DNA of 64,000 nt from WTFY01 sp011523795 (lineage in GTDB: Bacteria > Pseudomonadota > Gammaproteobacteria > UBA4575), in assembly GCA_965207475.1 (NCBI GenBank), contig OZ242278.1:186001-250000 (forward strand). The letters run 5' to 3'. Shown one piece after another: positions 1-8,517 of this stretch. The notes below the pieces were generated by a model. It saw only the letters and a list, made by a program, of their open reading frames with translations, searched no databases and was not told the origin of the DNA. The translations under genes and the position numbers were made by a program. How positions within the stretch are numbered: the first letter of the stretch is position 1; each line of letters begins with the position of its first letter.

Positions 1-463
1 AGGGCTTTTACGTGGTGTCATGGAAGATCAAATTGATGTGATCGCTACTGATCATGCCCCACATGCAATTTATGAAAAGTCTAAAAACTATCTCGATTCT
101 CCGGCCGGGATACCTCTCGTGCAGCATGCCTTGCTGAGCTTGCTGGAACATTACCATGATGGCGTGCTGAGCTTAGAGAAGATTGTTGAGAAAACCAGCC
201 ACAATGTAGCTAGAAGATTTTCAATTCTGGACCGTGGATTTGTTGAAGAAGATTATATTGCAGACCTGGTTTTGATAGATACCTGCAAGTCATTCAAGGT
301 TACAGAGGACAACATACTATACAAATGCAAGTGGTCACCTTTCAATGGCTATACATTCCGCTCAACTATAGACACGACAATTCTGAATGGTCAAATTGTC
401 TATGAAAGCGGTCAATTTTCTGAAACCCCCTACTATGGCGAGCCACTAGTATTTTCCCGTTGA
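1..463 (+). CDS. pyrC: Dihydroorotase, C-terminal part (gene starts before the window)
   Basis: This is the 3' end of a pyrimidine-biosynthesis gene; dihydroorotase closes carbamoyl-aspartate to dihydroorotate in the cytoplasm. The frame is open from the first bases, and the segment IATDHAPH is the metal- and substrate-binding motif near the C-terminus of this amidohydrolase family. Further support comes from the GIPLVQHALLSLLE helix, the SPFNGYTFRSTIDTTILNGQ stretch and the closing IVYESG strand typical of class I dihydroorotases. An internal ATG at 20 is not the true start because homologous residues (GLLRGV) precede it. A related cyclic amidohydrolase such as allantoinase is possible, but the C-terminal pattern fits dihydroorotase better. 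Confidence 0.85.
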   Translation, partial: GLLRGVMEDQIDVIATDHAPHAIYEKSKNYLDSPAGIPLVQHALLSLLEHYHDGVLSLEKIVEKTSHNVARRFSILDRGFVEEDYIADLVLIDTCKSFKVTEDNILYKCKWSPFNGYTFRSTIDTTILNGQIVYESGQFSETPYYGEPLVFSR

Positions 464-478
464 GTGATCCTCTATTAA

Positions 479-712
479 ATGCAGCGTTTGATTAAAATTC
501 ACCTGGTATTTCTTGGTGTATCATTAATCATTGCATTTTTACTTGTGCCCGCAGACATGCTGTATCTGAACAAGGTTCAGAGTGGAGAGATAAAAGCATA
601 TTATCTAAGTGCAAAAAATCTTGAATTTTCGGATGCATGGAAAATTGCTTTTACATGGTTCTTAGGGCTTACATGCGGAAGGCTGATACTTAAGGCCTTG
701 TTCCGAAAATAG
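479..712 (+). CDS. Small membrane protein of unknown function
   Basis: This 77-residue protein starts 15 bases after the dihydroorotase stop and is probably co-transcribed with it. A hydrophobic segment covers about residues 7-27 (LVFLGVSLIIAFLLVPADML), and a second, shorter one lies near residues 54-70. A mostly polar central part (KVQSGEIKAYYLSAKN) would form the loop, and the C-terminus ends in KALFRK, which suggests the tail is cytoplasmic. I do not recognise a family. It is accepted as a gene because it fills the gap between two convincing genes in the same direction. Confidence 0.55.
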   Translation: MQRLIKIHLVFLGVSLIIAFLLVPADMLYLNKVQSGEIKAYYLSAKNLEFSDAWKIAFTWFLGLTCGRLILKALFRK

Positions 713-733
713 TACTTCCATTGCAGGTGTATT

Positions 734-1264
734 TTGGGACTCAACCGGAATCAAGAGAAAATCACAAAAGTTTGCGTGCTATTTGTCTGTACAGGCAATA
801 TTTGCCGGTCTCCTACAGCACATGGGGTTTTTAGCAAACTCGTTCAAGACCGGTCTTTGCAACACTCTATTGAAGTCGATTCGGCTGGCACTCACGCATA
901 CCACACAGGCGAGCGGCCTGACCCAAGAGCCACGGCCGCAGCTGCTAAACGAGGTTATGACTTAAAACATTTGAGAGCTAGAAAAATTGATGTTTCCGAC
1001 TTTGCAAAATATGAATACATTCTGGCGATGGATAATCAAAACTTGAAAGATCTGTTAAAAGCCTGCATGAACAGTGAGCAATGTAGAATTCAGCTGTTCA
1101 TGGATTTTACTCGGACCCAAAAGCAAATCGAAGTGCCTGATCCTTATTACGGCACTCAGAAAGGATTCGAAGTTGTACTCGATTTAATTGAGGATGCTTG
1201 CAGTGATCTTCTTGAATATATTTGCAAGCATCACGCGCTTGCATCAACTGCAGGGGTTTCATAG
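734..1264 (+). CDS. Low-molecular-weight protein tyrosine phosphatase
   Basis: This cytoplasmic phosphatase hydrolyses phosphotyrosine, and members often control exopolysaccharide export or stress signalling. The P-loop CTGNICRS is at residues 19-26 (nucleophile Cys19, Arg25 of CX5R), and the general acid is Asp136 in DPYYG near the C-terminus. The SAGTHAYHTGERPDPRA stretch is also typical of the family. The length of 176 residues is slightly above the usual 150-160. No ATG precedes the P-loop, so a TTG at 734 is used as start; a GTG at about 769 would remove the first beta-strand and is less likely. No tyrosine kinase gene lies nearby, so its substrate is unknown. Confidence 0.88.
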   Translation: MGLNRNQEKITKVCVLFVCTGNICRSPTAHGVFSKLVQDRSLQHSIEVDSAGTHAYHTGERPDPRATAAAAKRGYDLKHLRARKIDVSDFAKYEYILAMDNQNLKDLLKACMNSEQCRIQLFMDFTRTQKQIEVPDPYYGTQKGFEVVLDLIEDACSDLLEYICKHHALASTAGVS

Positions 1265-1310
1265 GCTGTGGGCACTAATTTTGAGCAGAGAAATTCTTCC
1301 ACTATACTTC

Positions 1311-3254
1311 TCATTTGTTAAGCGAAGAGTCATCTGTTTCAGTAGCACTTTCTAGAGTTGCACTCTGGCTGGTCTTGTTACGACCCTGAGTATCGGGCTT
1401 ACTTTCGTGCTGTTTCTTGATGAAGTTACTTTTGCGCCTGTTAGCGCCACGGGAGCGATTACGTGAACTTCTTCTTTTCTGCACACCGGTTTGACGGTTT
1501 GCGTTACTTCTATTGTTGCTTGAGTCTGCTTTAGGCTTGGCATTTCCAGCCGCTTGTGGTGAATTATTATCATCACTTGCGAACCAAGACAGAATATTTG
1601 TCCAAATGCCTTGCTTTTGAATATTTTGAGAAGCTTCAGATTGTGGAAAAGGTGTCTGTATTATGGAATGTATGGACTTTACTGCAGGCTGTTCAGTCAC
1701 AGGCGCCTGTCTGGTCAAATTAATACTGGGTTCCTCATGGGAGATATGCTCATAACTTGATTTATCGGCCGTTTTCCTGCTTTGATCACGGATTCTTTCC
1801 ACAGAATAGTGCGGTGTTTCCAGATTGGGATCTGGAACTATCACTAGTTGTACGGCATGGCGCGATTCTATCTCACTGATACCATGACGCTTTTCGTTGA
1901 GTAGAAAACTTGTTACCTCAACAGGGAGTTTAGCGATGACCTTGCTGGTTTTTTCTTTCATTGCCTCTTCTTCAATGAGGCGAAGAACGGCCAGGGCAAG
2001 TGACTCTATGCTTCTAATCGTACCGTGACCAGTACAGCGAGGGCATACAATCTGGCTTGACTCCTCCAGTGAAGGGCGCAATCTCTGTCTGGACATCTCA
2101 AGTAGGCCGAATTGAGATATGCGGCTAAGCTGTACACGTGCACGGTCTATTTTCAGTGCCTCATGCAAACACTTCTCGACTTCACGCCGGTTTTTGTCTG
2201 ACAACATGTCAATGAAATCAATGATGATCAAACCACCCAGGTCGCGTAACCGAAGTTGTCTTGCAACCTCATCTGCCGCTTCGAGGTTAGTATTGAATGC
2301 AGTTTCCTCAATATCACCTCCTTTAGTTGCTTTTGCAGAGTTAATATCAATACAAATCATAGCTTCTGTATGGTCGATGACCATAGAACCACCAGAAGGT
2401 AACAAAACTTCACGTTCAAATGCAGACTCGATCTGAGATTCGATCTGGTACCGGTTGAATAGTGGGACATGATCCTCATAATATTTCAGTTTTCTGAGGT
2501 TATGTGGCATGACCTGTTCAATGAACTTCTTTGCATCATTAAATACGTCCAGATCATCAATTATAATTTCGCTGATGTCATTTCTTAGGTGGTCACGAAG
2601 TGCACGAATGATGACGTTACTTTCTTGATAAATTAAAAATGGTTTACTTTTTGAGTCAGCGGCAGAATTAATCGCCGAGTAAACTTGCTGAAGATAGTCT
2701 AAATCCCATTGAAGCTCTTCAGAGGAGTGTCCGACACCTGCTGTGCGCACTATCACACCCATTCCTTTCGGGAATTTGAGTTGTGAAAGTATGCCTCGAA
2801 TTTCATCGCGGTCATCGCCCTCAATACGGCGAGACACTCCACTTGCACGTGGGTTATTTGGCATGAGCACCAGGTAGCGACCAGCTAAACTGATATAAGT
2901 TGTGAGTGCAGCGCCTTTGTTGCCGCGTTCTTCACGCTCAACCTGTACTACAATTTCCTGTCCTTCAGATATCAGGTTTCTGATGGGGACACGGTCGCTG
3001 TTGCCGTTTGAGGAGTTTTTCAGGAAGTCACGAGCAATTTCCTTGAACGGGAGGAACCCATGTCTTTCAGCGCTGTAATTGACAAATGCTGCCTCAAGAC
3101 TTGGCTGGACCCGGGTAATTACTCCTTTGTAAATGTTGCCTTTCTTCTGGCTTCGAGAGGGTAGTTCGATATCTAGATCGTATAACTTTTGTCCATCGAC
3201 CATACCGACTCGCAATTCTTCTTGCTGTGTTGCGTTGATTAAAATTCTTTTCAT
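1311..3254 (-). CDS. rne: Ribonuclease E
   Basis: This endonuclease initiates mRNA decay and processes rRNA and tRNA precursors; it acts at the inner membrane as the degradosome core. The protein starts MKRILINATQQEELRV, and the S1 RNA-binding domain covers about residues 35-125. The catalytic aspartates are Asp303 (CIDINSAKATKGGD) and Asp346 (IIIDFIDM). The zinc-link CPRC at 404-407 falls at the same numbering as in the E. coli enzyme. At 647 residues it is much shorter than E. coli RNase E. The tail after about residue 500 is basic and low-complexity (RRSSRNRSRGANRRK), which suggests a reduced scaffold. It is divergent from rluC, as in other gammaproteobacteria. RNase G is less likely because of the arginine-rich tail. 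Confidence 0.95.
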   Translation of the reverse strand: MKRILINATQQEELRVGMVDGQKLYDLDIELPSRSQKKGNIYKGVITRVQPSLEAAFVNYSAERHGFLPFKEIARDFLKNSSNGNSDRVPIRNLISEGQEIVVQVEREERGNKGAALTTYISLAGRYLVLMPNNPRASGVSRRIEGDDRDEIRGILSQLKFPKGMGVIVRTAGVGHSSEELQWDLDYLQQVYSAINSAADSKSKPFLIYQESNVIIRALRDHLRNDISEIIIDDLDVFNDAKKFIEQVMPHNLRKLKYYEDHVPLFNRYQIESQIESAFEREVLLPSGGSMVIDHTEAMICIDINSAKATKGGDIEETAFNTNLEAADEVARQLRLRDLGGLIIIDFIDMLSDKNRREVEKCLHEALKIDRARVQLSRISQFGLLEMSRQRLRPSLEESSQIVCPRCTGHGTIRSIESLALAVLRLIEEEAMKEKTSKVIAKLPVEVTSFLLNEKRHGISEIESRHAVQLVIVPDPNLETPHYSVERIRDQSRKTADKSSYEHISHEEPSINLTRQAPVTEQPAVKSIHSIIQTPFPQSEASQNIQKQGIWTNILSWFASDDNNSPQAAGNAKPKADSSNNRSNANRQTGVQKRRSSRNRSRGANRRKSNFIKKQHESKPDTQGRNKTSQSATLESATETDDSSLNK

Positions 3255-3614
3255 ACTTAACTCTGTCTAAAGTCCATTTTCCTTGAGATCTAGGAATATA
3301 CCTCTCCATAACTGATCCAAAATAGCATATATAAACTGATCCTATAGTGTCCGAGGAGAGGGACCTAAGGAAGAAATGGAATGTGAAACTTGTAAAACTA
3401 TTCATTTTTGCACTGAGGCAGTCTAACTGTAATTCCAAGAGTATCTTAAGTTGACCGTCGGGTGCTGTAGTTGCTTTCATAGCACTTTGGGAACTCAACA
3501 GGCTATGAAGCTAAATTCAAAGAGTGATAGGCAAATGTGCTCTGCGCTGTTGATACTATACTGGACAATGTTACGTAACTATTATGAAATTAACAAGATG
3601 CTTAGTAGAAGCAC
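3255..3614. promoter_or_regulatory. Divergent rne/rluC intergenic region with presumed long rne 5' leader
   Basis: About 360 bases separate the divergent rne and rluC starts, and no supported gene lies here. In enterobacteria the equivalent interval holds a long rne leader through which RNase E represses its own mRNA. The same layout here makes that likely by analogy, but I could not identify conserved leader hairpins with confidence. Confidence 0.4.
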
Positions 3615-4598
3615 TTGCACTTTTTGAAACCCAGAAAAGCCATACATGAGTTGAGTACAAGTTCTCTTTCGAATATTAACGAACTCACATATGTAGTTGA
3701 GTCTGACGGGTATGGTCAAAGAATTGACAATTTTCTGTTTTCCAGGCTAAAGGGAGTGCCAAAGAGCCATGTGTATAGACTTTTACGCACAGGGAAGATA
3801 AAGGTAAATGGTGAACGCGTAAAGCAAACCCACCGGCTTAAGAAACAAGACAAGGTTTTAGTTCCTGCGCTTCGCCTGGCTACGAAGAAAACAGCTGTAA
3901 TAGCAGATAACCTTGTAAAACTCATCCAATCTTCAATTTTGTATGAAGATGAGTCAATCATTGCGATCAATAAGCCTTCAGGAATGGCAGTACATCCGGG
4001 TTCCAAAGTTTCATTTGGAGTAATTGAGGTTTTACGCGCTGCACGTCCACGTGCAACATTTCTGGAATTGGTACATAGGCTTGATCGAGGAACGAGCGGG
4101 TGCTTGCTTGTAGCAAAAAACAGGAATATTTTAAGTGAAGTGCATGAATTGCTTAGAACCCGAAGCGTGGAAAAGGAGTATTTGGCACTTGTAAGAGGGC
4201 AGTGGAAGCATAATGATGAGACAATATTTAAACCTTTGAAGATAAAGCATGACAAGCCAGGAAATCTCGTTGAACCTGATCAGGCTAGCCAGCTCAGGAC
4301 TGCAGTAACAAGTTTTTCACTACAAAAAGTATTTTCAGAACATTCCTTGATTAGGGCCAGAATCAGTACTGGTAGAACGCATCAGATTCGCATTCATGCC
4401 GCTCAAATGGGTCATCCTGTCGCTGGTGACAGGAAATACGGAGACTTCGCATTCAATAGAGCGTGTAGAAAAAATGGACTCAGTCGAATGTTCCTGCATG
4501 CTACCAGGGTTGCATTTGAGTGTCGAAGCAATGGTGTGAAATATGCTATAACTGCACCCATGGGCGAGGAATTAAAAAGATATCTAAATAAAATATAA
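3615..4598 (+). CDS. rluC: 23S rRNA pseudouridine synthase RluC/RluD family
   Basis: This enzyme isomerises uridines to pseudouridine in 23S rRNA. An S4 RNA-binding domain covers about residues 35-85 (RIDNFLFSRLKGVPKSHVYR, KIKVNGERVK). The catalytic domain follows, with the diagnostic HRLDRGTSG at 154-162, where Asp157 is the nucleophile. The C-terminal motif GRTHQIRIHAAQMGHPVAGD is also present. The 327-residue length is normal. The start is uncertain: the frame has no ATG before the S4 domain, so a TTG at 3615 or a TTG slightly downstream must be used. Its position opposite rne and ahead of the yceD-rpmF-plsX-fabH block matches the RluC locus of gammaproteobacteria. Confidence 0.92.
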   Translation: MHFLKPRKAIHELSTSSLSNINELTYVVESDGYGQRIDNFLFSRLKGVPKSHVYRLLRTGKIKVNGERVKQTHRLKKQDKVLVPALRLATKKTAVIADNLVKLIQSSILYEDESIIAINKPSGMAVHPGSKVSFGVIEVLRAARPRATFLELVHRLDRGTSGCLLVAKNRNILSEVHELLRTRSVEKEYLALVRGQWKHNDETIFKPLKIKHDKPGNLVEPDQASQLRTAVTSFSLQKVFSEHSLIRARISTGRTHQIRIHAAQMGHPVAGDRKYGDFAFNRACRKNGLSRMFLHATRVAFECRSNGVKYAITAPMGEELKRYLNKI

Positions 4599-4657
4599 AA
4601 TATCAGTAGGTTATGAAATATTCATCGAATACTTATAAGATTTTATAGAAGCTTGAT

Positions 4658-5641
4658 ATGGAACCCGAAATCAATTTAGGTGTGCCTTCGAGTAAGAAGC
4701 ATGATGTGCGGGATGCGGCATCCTGGGAAAGGGAAGTTATCACAAATCTTGCTAATGCAGGTCTTAAAGAGCAAAAGCGGGCACGTCGTTGGGGAATCTT
4801 TTTTAAACTACTTGGGTTTGCATATGTTGGTATATTTTTGATCGGTATGATGGATTGGAATTTTTCTAATATGTTTGCAGGAGGCAGACATACTGCATTG
4901 GTTGAATTAACAGGCATCATTGCCGACGGTGAAAATGCAAGTGCAGATAATGTCGTTTCAGGCTTACGCGCAGCATTTGAGAATGAAAGGTCGGCTGCGG
5001 TGATATTGAGGATTAATAGCCCCGGTGGCAGCCCTGTACATGCTAACTATATCAATCATGAGATTTCACGCCTTCGTGGTCTTTATCCAGAAAAACCGCT
5101 GTATGCGGTGGTTGCCGATATTTGTGCCTCTGGTGGAGTGTATGCCGCAGTTGCTGCAGACAAGATATATGCTGATAAAGCGAGTATTGTAGGTTCAATT
5201 GGTGTTCGTCAGGATGGTTTTGGATTTGTAGATGCAATGGATAAACTTGGTATCGAACGCAGGGTTATGACTGCGGGAGAGCATAAAGGCTTTATGGACC
5301 CCTTTTCACCTCAGGACGAATTGGAGAAGGATCACATGCAGATGCTTCTAGATGAGATTCACCAGCAGTTTATCGACGCTGTGATTGAAGGTAGAGGTGA
5401 TCGACTAGCAAGTGATGCAAAGATTTTCAGTGGGTTGGTATGGACAGGTGCTCAGGCACTTGAACTTGGGCTGGTTGATGGATTTGGGAGTGCAAGCTAT
5501 GTTGCGCGTGAAGTTGTGGGGGTAGAAGAGATTCATGATTATACTTACAGGGAAGACGTCCTGCAGAAATTTGCTAGAAAGCTGGGAAGTACTTTTTTTG
5601 CTCCAATTCGAGAAACATTTTTCCATCCTGTAGTTCGGTAA
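4658..5641 (+). CDS. sppA: S49-family signal peptide peptidase
   Basis: This membrane-anchored serine protease degrades cleaved signal peptides in the inner membrane. One transmembrane helix lies at about residues 46-66 after a charged cytoplasmic N-terminus. The protease domain shows RINSPGGSP (oxyanion strand), the serine nucleophile Ser158 in DICASGGVYAA, and the catalytic lysine Lys210 in AGEHKGFMDPFSP. The 327-residue length fits the short single-domain form rather than the tandem-domain E. coli SppA. It sits between rluC and yceD in a run of same-strand genes; in E. coli this place is held by a Maf-family gene (yceF) on the other strand. Confidence 0.92.
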   Translation: MEPEINLGVPSSKKHDVRDAASWEREVITNLANAGLKEQKRARRWGIFFKLLGFAYVGIFLIGMMDWNFSNMFAGGRHTALVELTGIIADGENASADNVVSGLRAAFENERSAAVILRINSPGGSPVHANYINHEISRLRGLYPEKPLYAVVADICASGGVYAAVAADKIYADKASIVGSIGVRQDGFGFVDAMDKLGIERRVMTAGEHKGFMDPFSPQDELEKDHMQMLLDEIHQQFIDAVIEGRGDRLASDAKIFSGLVWTGAQALELGLVDGFGSASYVAREVVGVEEIHDYTYREDVLQKFARKLGSTFFAPIRETFFHPVVR

Positions 5642-5673
5642 GTAAGTGCCAAGAATGTACATGATTTAGTAAA

Positions 5674-6192
5674 ATGCTTGATGACAAGAATCAAGGTCTA
5701 CCAGCTAGGTTTGATCCTCAAGTTTTAGCAGAATGTAACCTTGCCTTGACTGGCCAGATTTCCGTTGCTGCTATGTCGCGTTTAAAACATGCAGCAGTTT
5801 CAATACGATCTGATGCTGAGATAGACCTAAATTTTTCTAGAGGGAGTGTTGGACATTGCAAGGTTGATGGGAAAATAATATGCACTGTAGGCTTGCGCTG
5901 CGACAGGTGTCTTGATGAGCTTGAAGTTTGTCTAAGACCGATTGTAAAGCTAATTCTAATACAGGATCATGCGGCGAATTTGGGACAAACTGAGAGTTAC
6001 GATCTATACGAATATTCAGGTAAAAACATTAAGCTGACTGAGTTTGTAGAAGATGAGCTGTTATTGGCTTTTCCTCTTGCACCAAAACACAAAGAAATTT
6101 CCTTATGTAACCAAGATGTGGTAGCGTGGCTCGCCACTTGCTGCAGACCTGAGGACAATACAAGGAATCCTTTTGCTAAATTGAGATACTAG
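5674..6192 (+). CDS. yceD: YceD family (DUF177) 23S rRNA accumulation protein
   Basis: This cytoplasmic protein is linked in other bacteria to 23S rRNA accumulation and is almost always encoded directly before ribosomal protein L32, as here. The signature is the central CX2C of GLRCDRCLDELEVCLRP at about residues 73-90, followed by an acidic C-terminal half (ELTEFVEDELLLAFPLAPKH). The length of 172 residues is typical. It lies 32 bases after sppA and 17 bases before rpmF, so the three are probably in one transcript. Biochemical function is not settled for the family. Confidence 0.85.
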   Translation: MLDDKNQGLPARFDPQVLAECNLALTGQISVAAMSRLKHAAVSIRSDAEIDLNFSRGSVGHCKVDGKIICTVGLRCDRCLDELEVCLRPIVKLILIQDHAANLGQTESYDLYEYSGKNIKLTEFVEDELLLAFPLAPKHKEISLCNQDVVAWLATCCRPEDNTRNPFAKLRY

Positions 6193-6209
6193 ACTTGCTT
6201 GGAGAAGCC

Positions 6210-6407
6210 ATGGCAGTACAAAAAAACAGGAAGACACGCTCTAAAAGAGACATGCGTAGGGCACATGACGCGCTCATTACTGCTACGCTGTCAATTGATC
6301 ACACTACCGGTGAAACTCATTTACGCCATCATGTGACCCCGGATGGATACTATCGGGGAAGGCAGATAGTTTTCAAGCCTGAGGAGTTTGAAGATGATGA
6401 AGAGTAG
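6210..6407 (+). CDS. rpmF: 50S ribosomal protein L32
   Basis: This small structural protein of the large ribosomal subunit begins MAVQKNRKTRSKRDMRRAHD, the conserved start of bacterial L32. The ATG at 6210 is preferred over a TTG at 6195 because it gives the canonical N-terminus and is preceded by a purine-rich site (GGAGAAGCC). It encodes 65 residues. The zinc-ribbon cysteines found in some L32 proteins are absent, as in many gammaproteobacterial versions. The acidic end EEFEDDEE is slightly unusual. It is the second gene of the yceD-rpmF-plsX-fabH block. Confidence 0.95.
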   Translation: MAVQKNRKTRSKRDMRRAHDALITATLSIDHTTGETHLRHHVTPDGYYRGRQIVFKPEEFEDDEE

Positions 6408-6503
6408 CCATCTATTAAATGCCTTTTAAGCAAGTATATTTGTCTTGCCATAGATGTGTATCTGTTTGATCTGCCATAGGCTTTGCTGAGTCAACGGTAG
6501 AAA

Positions 6504-7529
6504 GTGTCCAACTACACTGTTTCACTGGATGCGATGGGTGGTGATTTTGGAGTGCCCGTAATAGTCAAGGCGGCAGTGGAGTATTTGAAAAATAATAATG
6601 ACACTTCCTTGATCTTGGTAGGGAATCGGGAGCTAATTGAGTCTGAGCTAGGCAAAATCAATTCACATTCTAATGCCAGGCTGAAAATCTACCATGCCAG
6701 CCAGTGCATTGAGATGAACGAATCTCCCTCGCGTGCATTACGCACAAAAAAAGATTCATCTATGCGTGTAGCAATTAACCTTGTTAAGGAAGGAATAGCT
6801 GATGCGTGTGTTAGTGCGGGAAATACAGGTGCATTAATGGCTACTGCTCGTTATGTGCTGAAGACTTTGTCTGGTATTGACCGGCCTGCAATTATTAGCA
6901 CGATTCCATCAATTTTTGGCCATACTTATATGTTGGATTTAGGTGCTAACATAGGCTGCAGCAGTGAGCATTTGTTGCAGTTTGCAGTTATGGGAGCAGT
7001 TTTGGCGTCCGCCATAGACGATATAAACAATCCAAAAGTGGGTCTACTTAACATTGGAGAAGAGGAAATTAAGGGCAATGAGCAAGTGAAAAAAGCAAAT
7101 GAAATGCTGCGCCAGAGTGAGCTGAATTATATTGGATACGTAGAGGGGGGTGACGTATATTGCAGGGATGTCAATGTAGTTGTGTGTGATGGATTTGTCG
7201 GCAATGTCTCACTAAAAGCCAGTGAAGGCGTGGCAAAAACAATCTCGCATTACATCAAGCTGGAATTTGACCGCAATTTATTTACTCGTTTTTGTGGCTT
7301 GCTCGCTCTCCCTGTGTTGAAATCATTCAGTCAGAGAATTGATCCAAGATGTTATAATGGAGCGAGCTTGTTAGGCCTTCGTGGCGTGGTGATTAAAAGC
7401 CATGGAAGCGCTGATGCCTACTCCTTTCAGCATGCAATTGATATTGCACGCGTCGAAGCAGTAAAGCAGGTACCCGAACTAATTGACAGCCGAATCGCAG
7501 CGTATTTGGAAAACAGCAGCACACAATGA
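6504..7529 (+). CDS. plsX: Phosphate acyltransferase PlsX
   Basis: PlsX makes acyl-phosphate from acyl-ACP for the first step of phospholipid synthesis and is a peripheral membrane enzyme. The N-terminus VSLDAMGGDFGVPVIVKAA and the internal ESPSRALRTKKDSSMRVA and VSAGNTGALMATARYVL are diagnostic. The 341-residue length is usual. The start is GTG at 6504. The last codons overlap the fabH start (ATGA at 7526-7529), so the two are translationally coupled. The neighbourhood is the standard fatty-acid/phospholipid block. Confidence 0.95.
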   Translation: MSNYTVSLDAMGGDFGVPVIVKAAVEYLKNNNDTSLILVGNRELIESELGKINSHSNARLKIYHASQCIEMNESPSRALRTKKDSSMRVAINLVKEGIADACVSAGNTGALMATARYVLKTLSGIDRPAIISTIPSIFGHTYMLDLGANIGCSSEHLLQFAVMGAVLASAIDDINNPKVGLLNIGEEEIKGNEQVKKANEMLRQSELNYIGYVEGGDVYCRDVNVVVCDGFVGNVSLKASEGVAKTISHYIKLEFDRNLFTRFCGLLALPVLKSFSQRIDPRCYNGASLLGLRGVVIKSHGSADAYSFQHAIDIARVEAVKQVPELIDSRIAAYLENSSTQ

Positions 7530-8494
7530 CTTATTCAAGGATAACTGGTACCGGTAGCTATTTGCCAGAGAAATTGCTCACGAACAAGGACTTGGAGAAA
7601 ATCGTAGATACAACTGACACTTGGATACGGGAAAGGACAGGTATCAAGGAACGCCATATTGCGGCAGATACAGAAACCACCAGTGATCTTGCTTTCCATG
7701 CATCTCGTAAAGCGATTGAAATGGCAGGTATTTCGAGTTCTGAAATTGACATGGTAATTCTGGCAACTACTACCGCAGATAAAATTTTTCCTGGAACAGC
7801 CTGTTTGTTGCAAAAACAGCTTGATGTTCATGGATGTCCGGCTTTTGATGTGCAGGCAGTATGTACAGGGTTCGTATATGCCTTGAGTATTGCTGATAAG
7901 TTTATTCGTGCAGGCGAGACTCGGCGTGTTCTGGTAGTAGGCTCAGAAACTTTATCACGTATTCTGGACTGGAATGATCGAAGTACTTGCGTTCTGTTTG
8001 GAGATGGAGCTGGCGCAGTAGTGCTAGAAGCAGACTCAGAGCCTGGAATCATGTCAACACATTTGCATGCTGACGGGAGCTATGAAGACCTCTTACATGT
8101 ACCGCATGGTATATCAATAGGCTATGAGCAGCTCAAAGCAGGAGAAGCTTATGTCTATATGGAAGGTAATGCTGTGTTCAAAATGGCTGTAAATAAACTT
8201 GGACAGTTAGTTGATGAGGCATTGACGGCTAATGGGATCAGCAAGAGTGATATAGACTGGCTGGTTCCTCACCAGGCAAACAGCCGTATCATTGAAGCAA
8301 CTGCACGGAAACTGAGAATGTCGATGGAGCGTGTAATCGTTACTGTTGCCGAGCATGGAAACACATCCGCAGCATCCATTCCTTTAGCGCTAGATATTGC
8401 GGTACGTGACGGCAGAATAAAAAGAGGTGAAACATTAATGCTAGAAGCATTTGGCAGTGGATTCACGTGGGGTTCTGTTCTCCTCAAATTCTGA
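7526..8494 (+). CDS. fabH: 3-oxoacyl-ACP synthase III (KAS III)
   Basis: FabH condenses acetyl-CoA with malonyl-ACP to start fatty-acid synthesis. The catalytic triad is complete: Cys113 in AVCTGFVYAL, His249 in VPHQANSRI and Asn279 in EHGNTSAAS. The N-terminal TWIRERTGIKERH motif is also typical. The 322-residue length is normal. Translation is coupled to plsX by an ATGA overlap. The usual followers fabD, fabG and acpP are absent; the next gene is a DNA glycosylase, so the fab cluster is broken here. Confidence 0.95.
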   Translation: MTYSRITGTGSYLPEKLLTNKDLEKIVDTTDTWIRERTGIKERHIAADTETTSDLAFHASRKAIEMAGISSSEIDMVILATTTADKIFPGTACLLQKQLDVHGCPAFDVQAVCTGFVYALSIADKFIRAGETRRVLVVGSETLSRILDWNDRSTCVLFGDGAGAVVLEADSEPGIMSTHLHADGSYEDLLHVPHGISIGYEQLKAGEAYVYMEGNAVFKMAVNKLGQLVDEALTANGISKSDIDWLVPHQANSRIIEATARKLRMSMERVIVTVAEHGNTSAASIPLALDIAVRDGRIKRGETLMLEAFGSGFTWGSVLLKF

Positions 8495-8517
8495 CAACCT
8501 GGCTCAAAATTGTATAG

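Noticed and set aside
3094..3498. 134-codon minus-strand frame upstream of rne
   Set aside because: It overlaps the start of rne in another frame and gives unordered sequence; it lies in the presumed leader.
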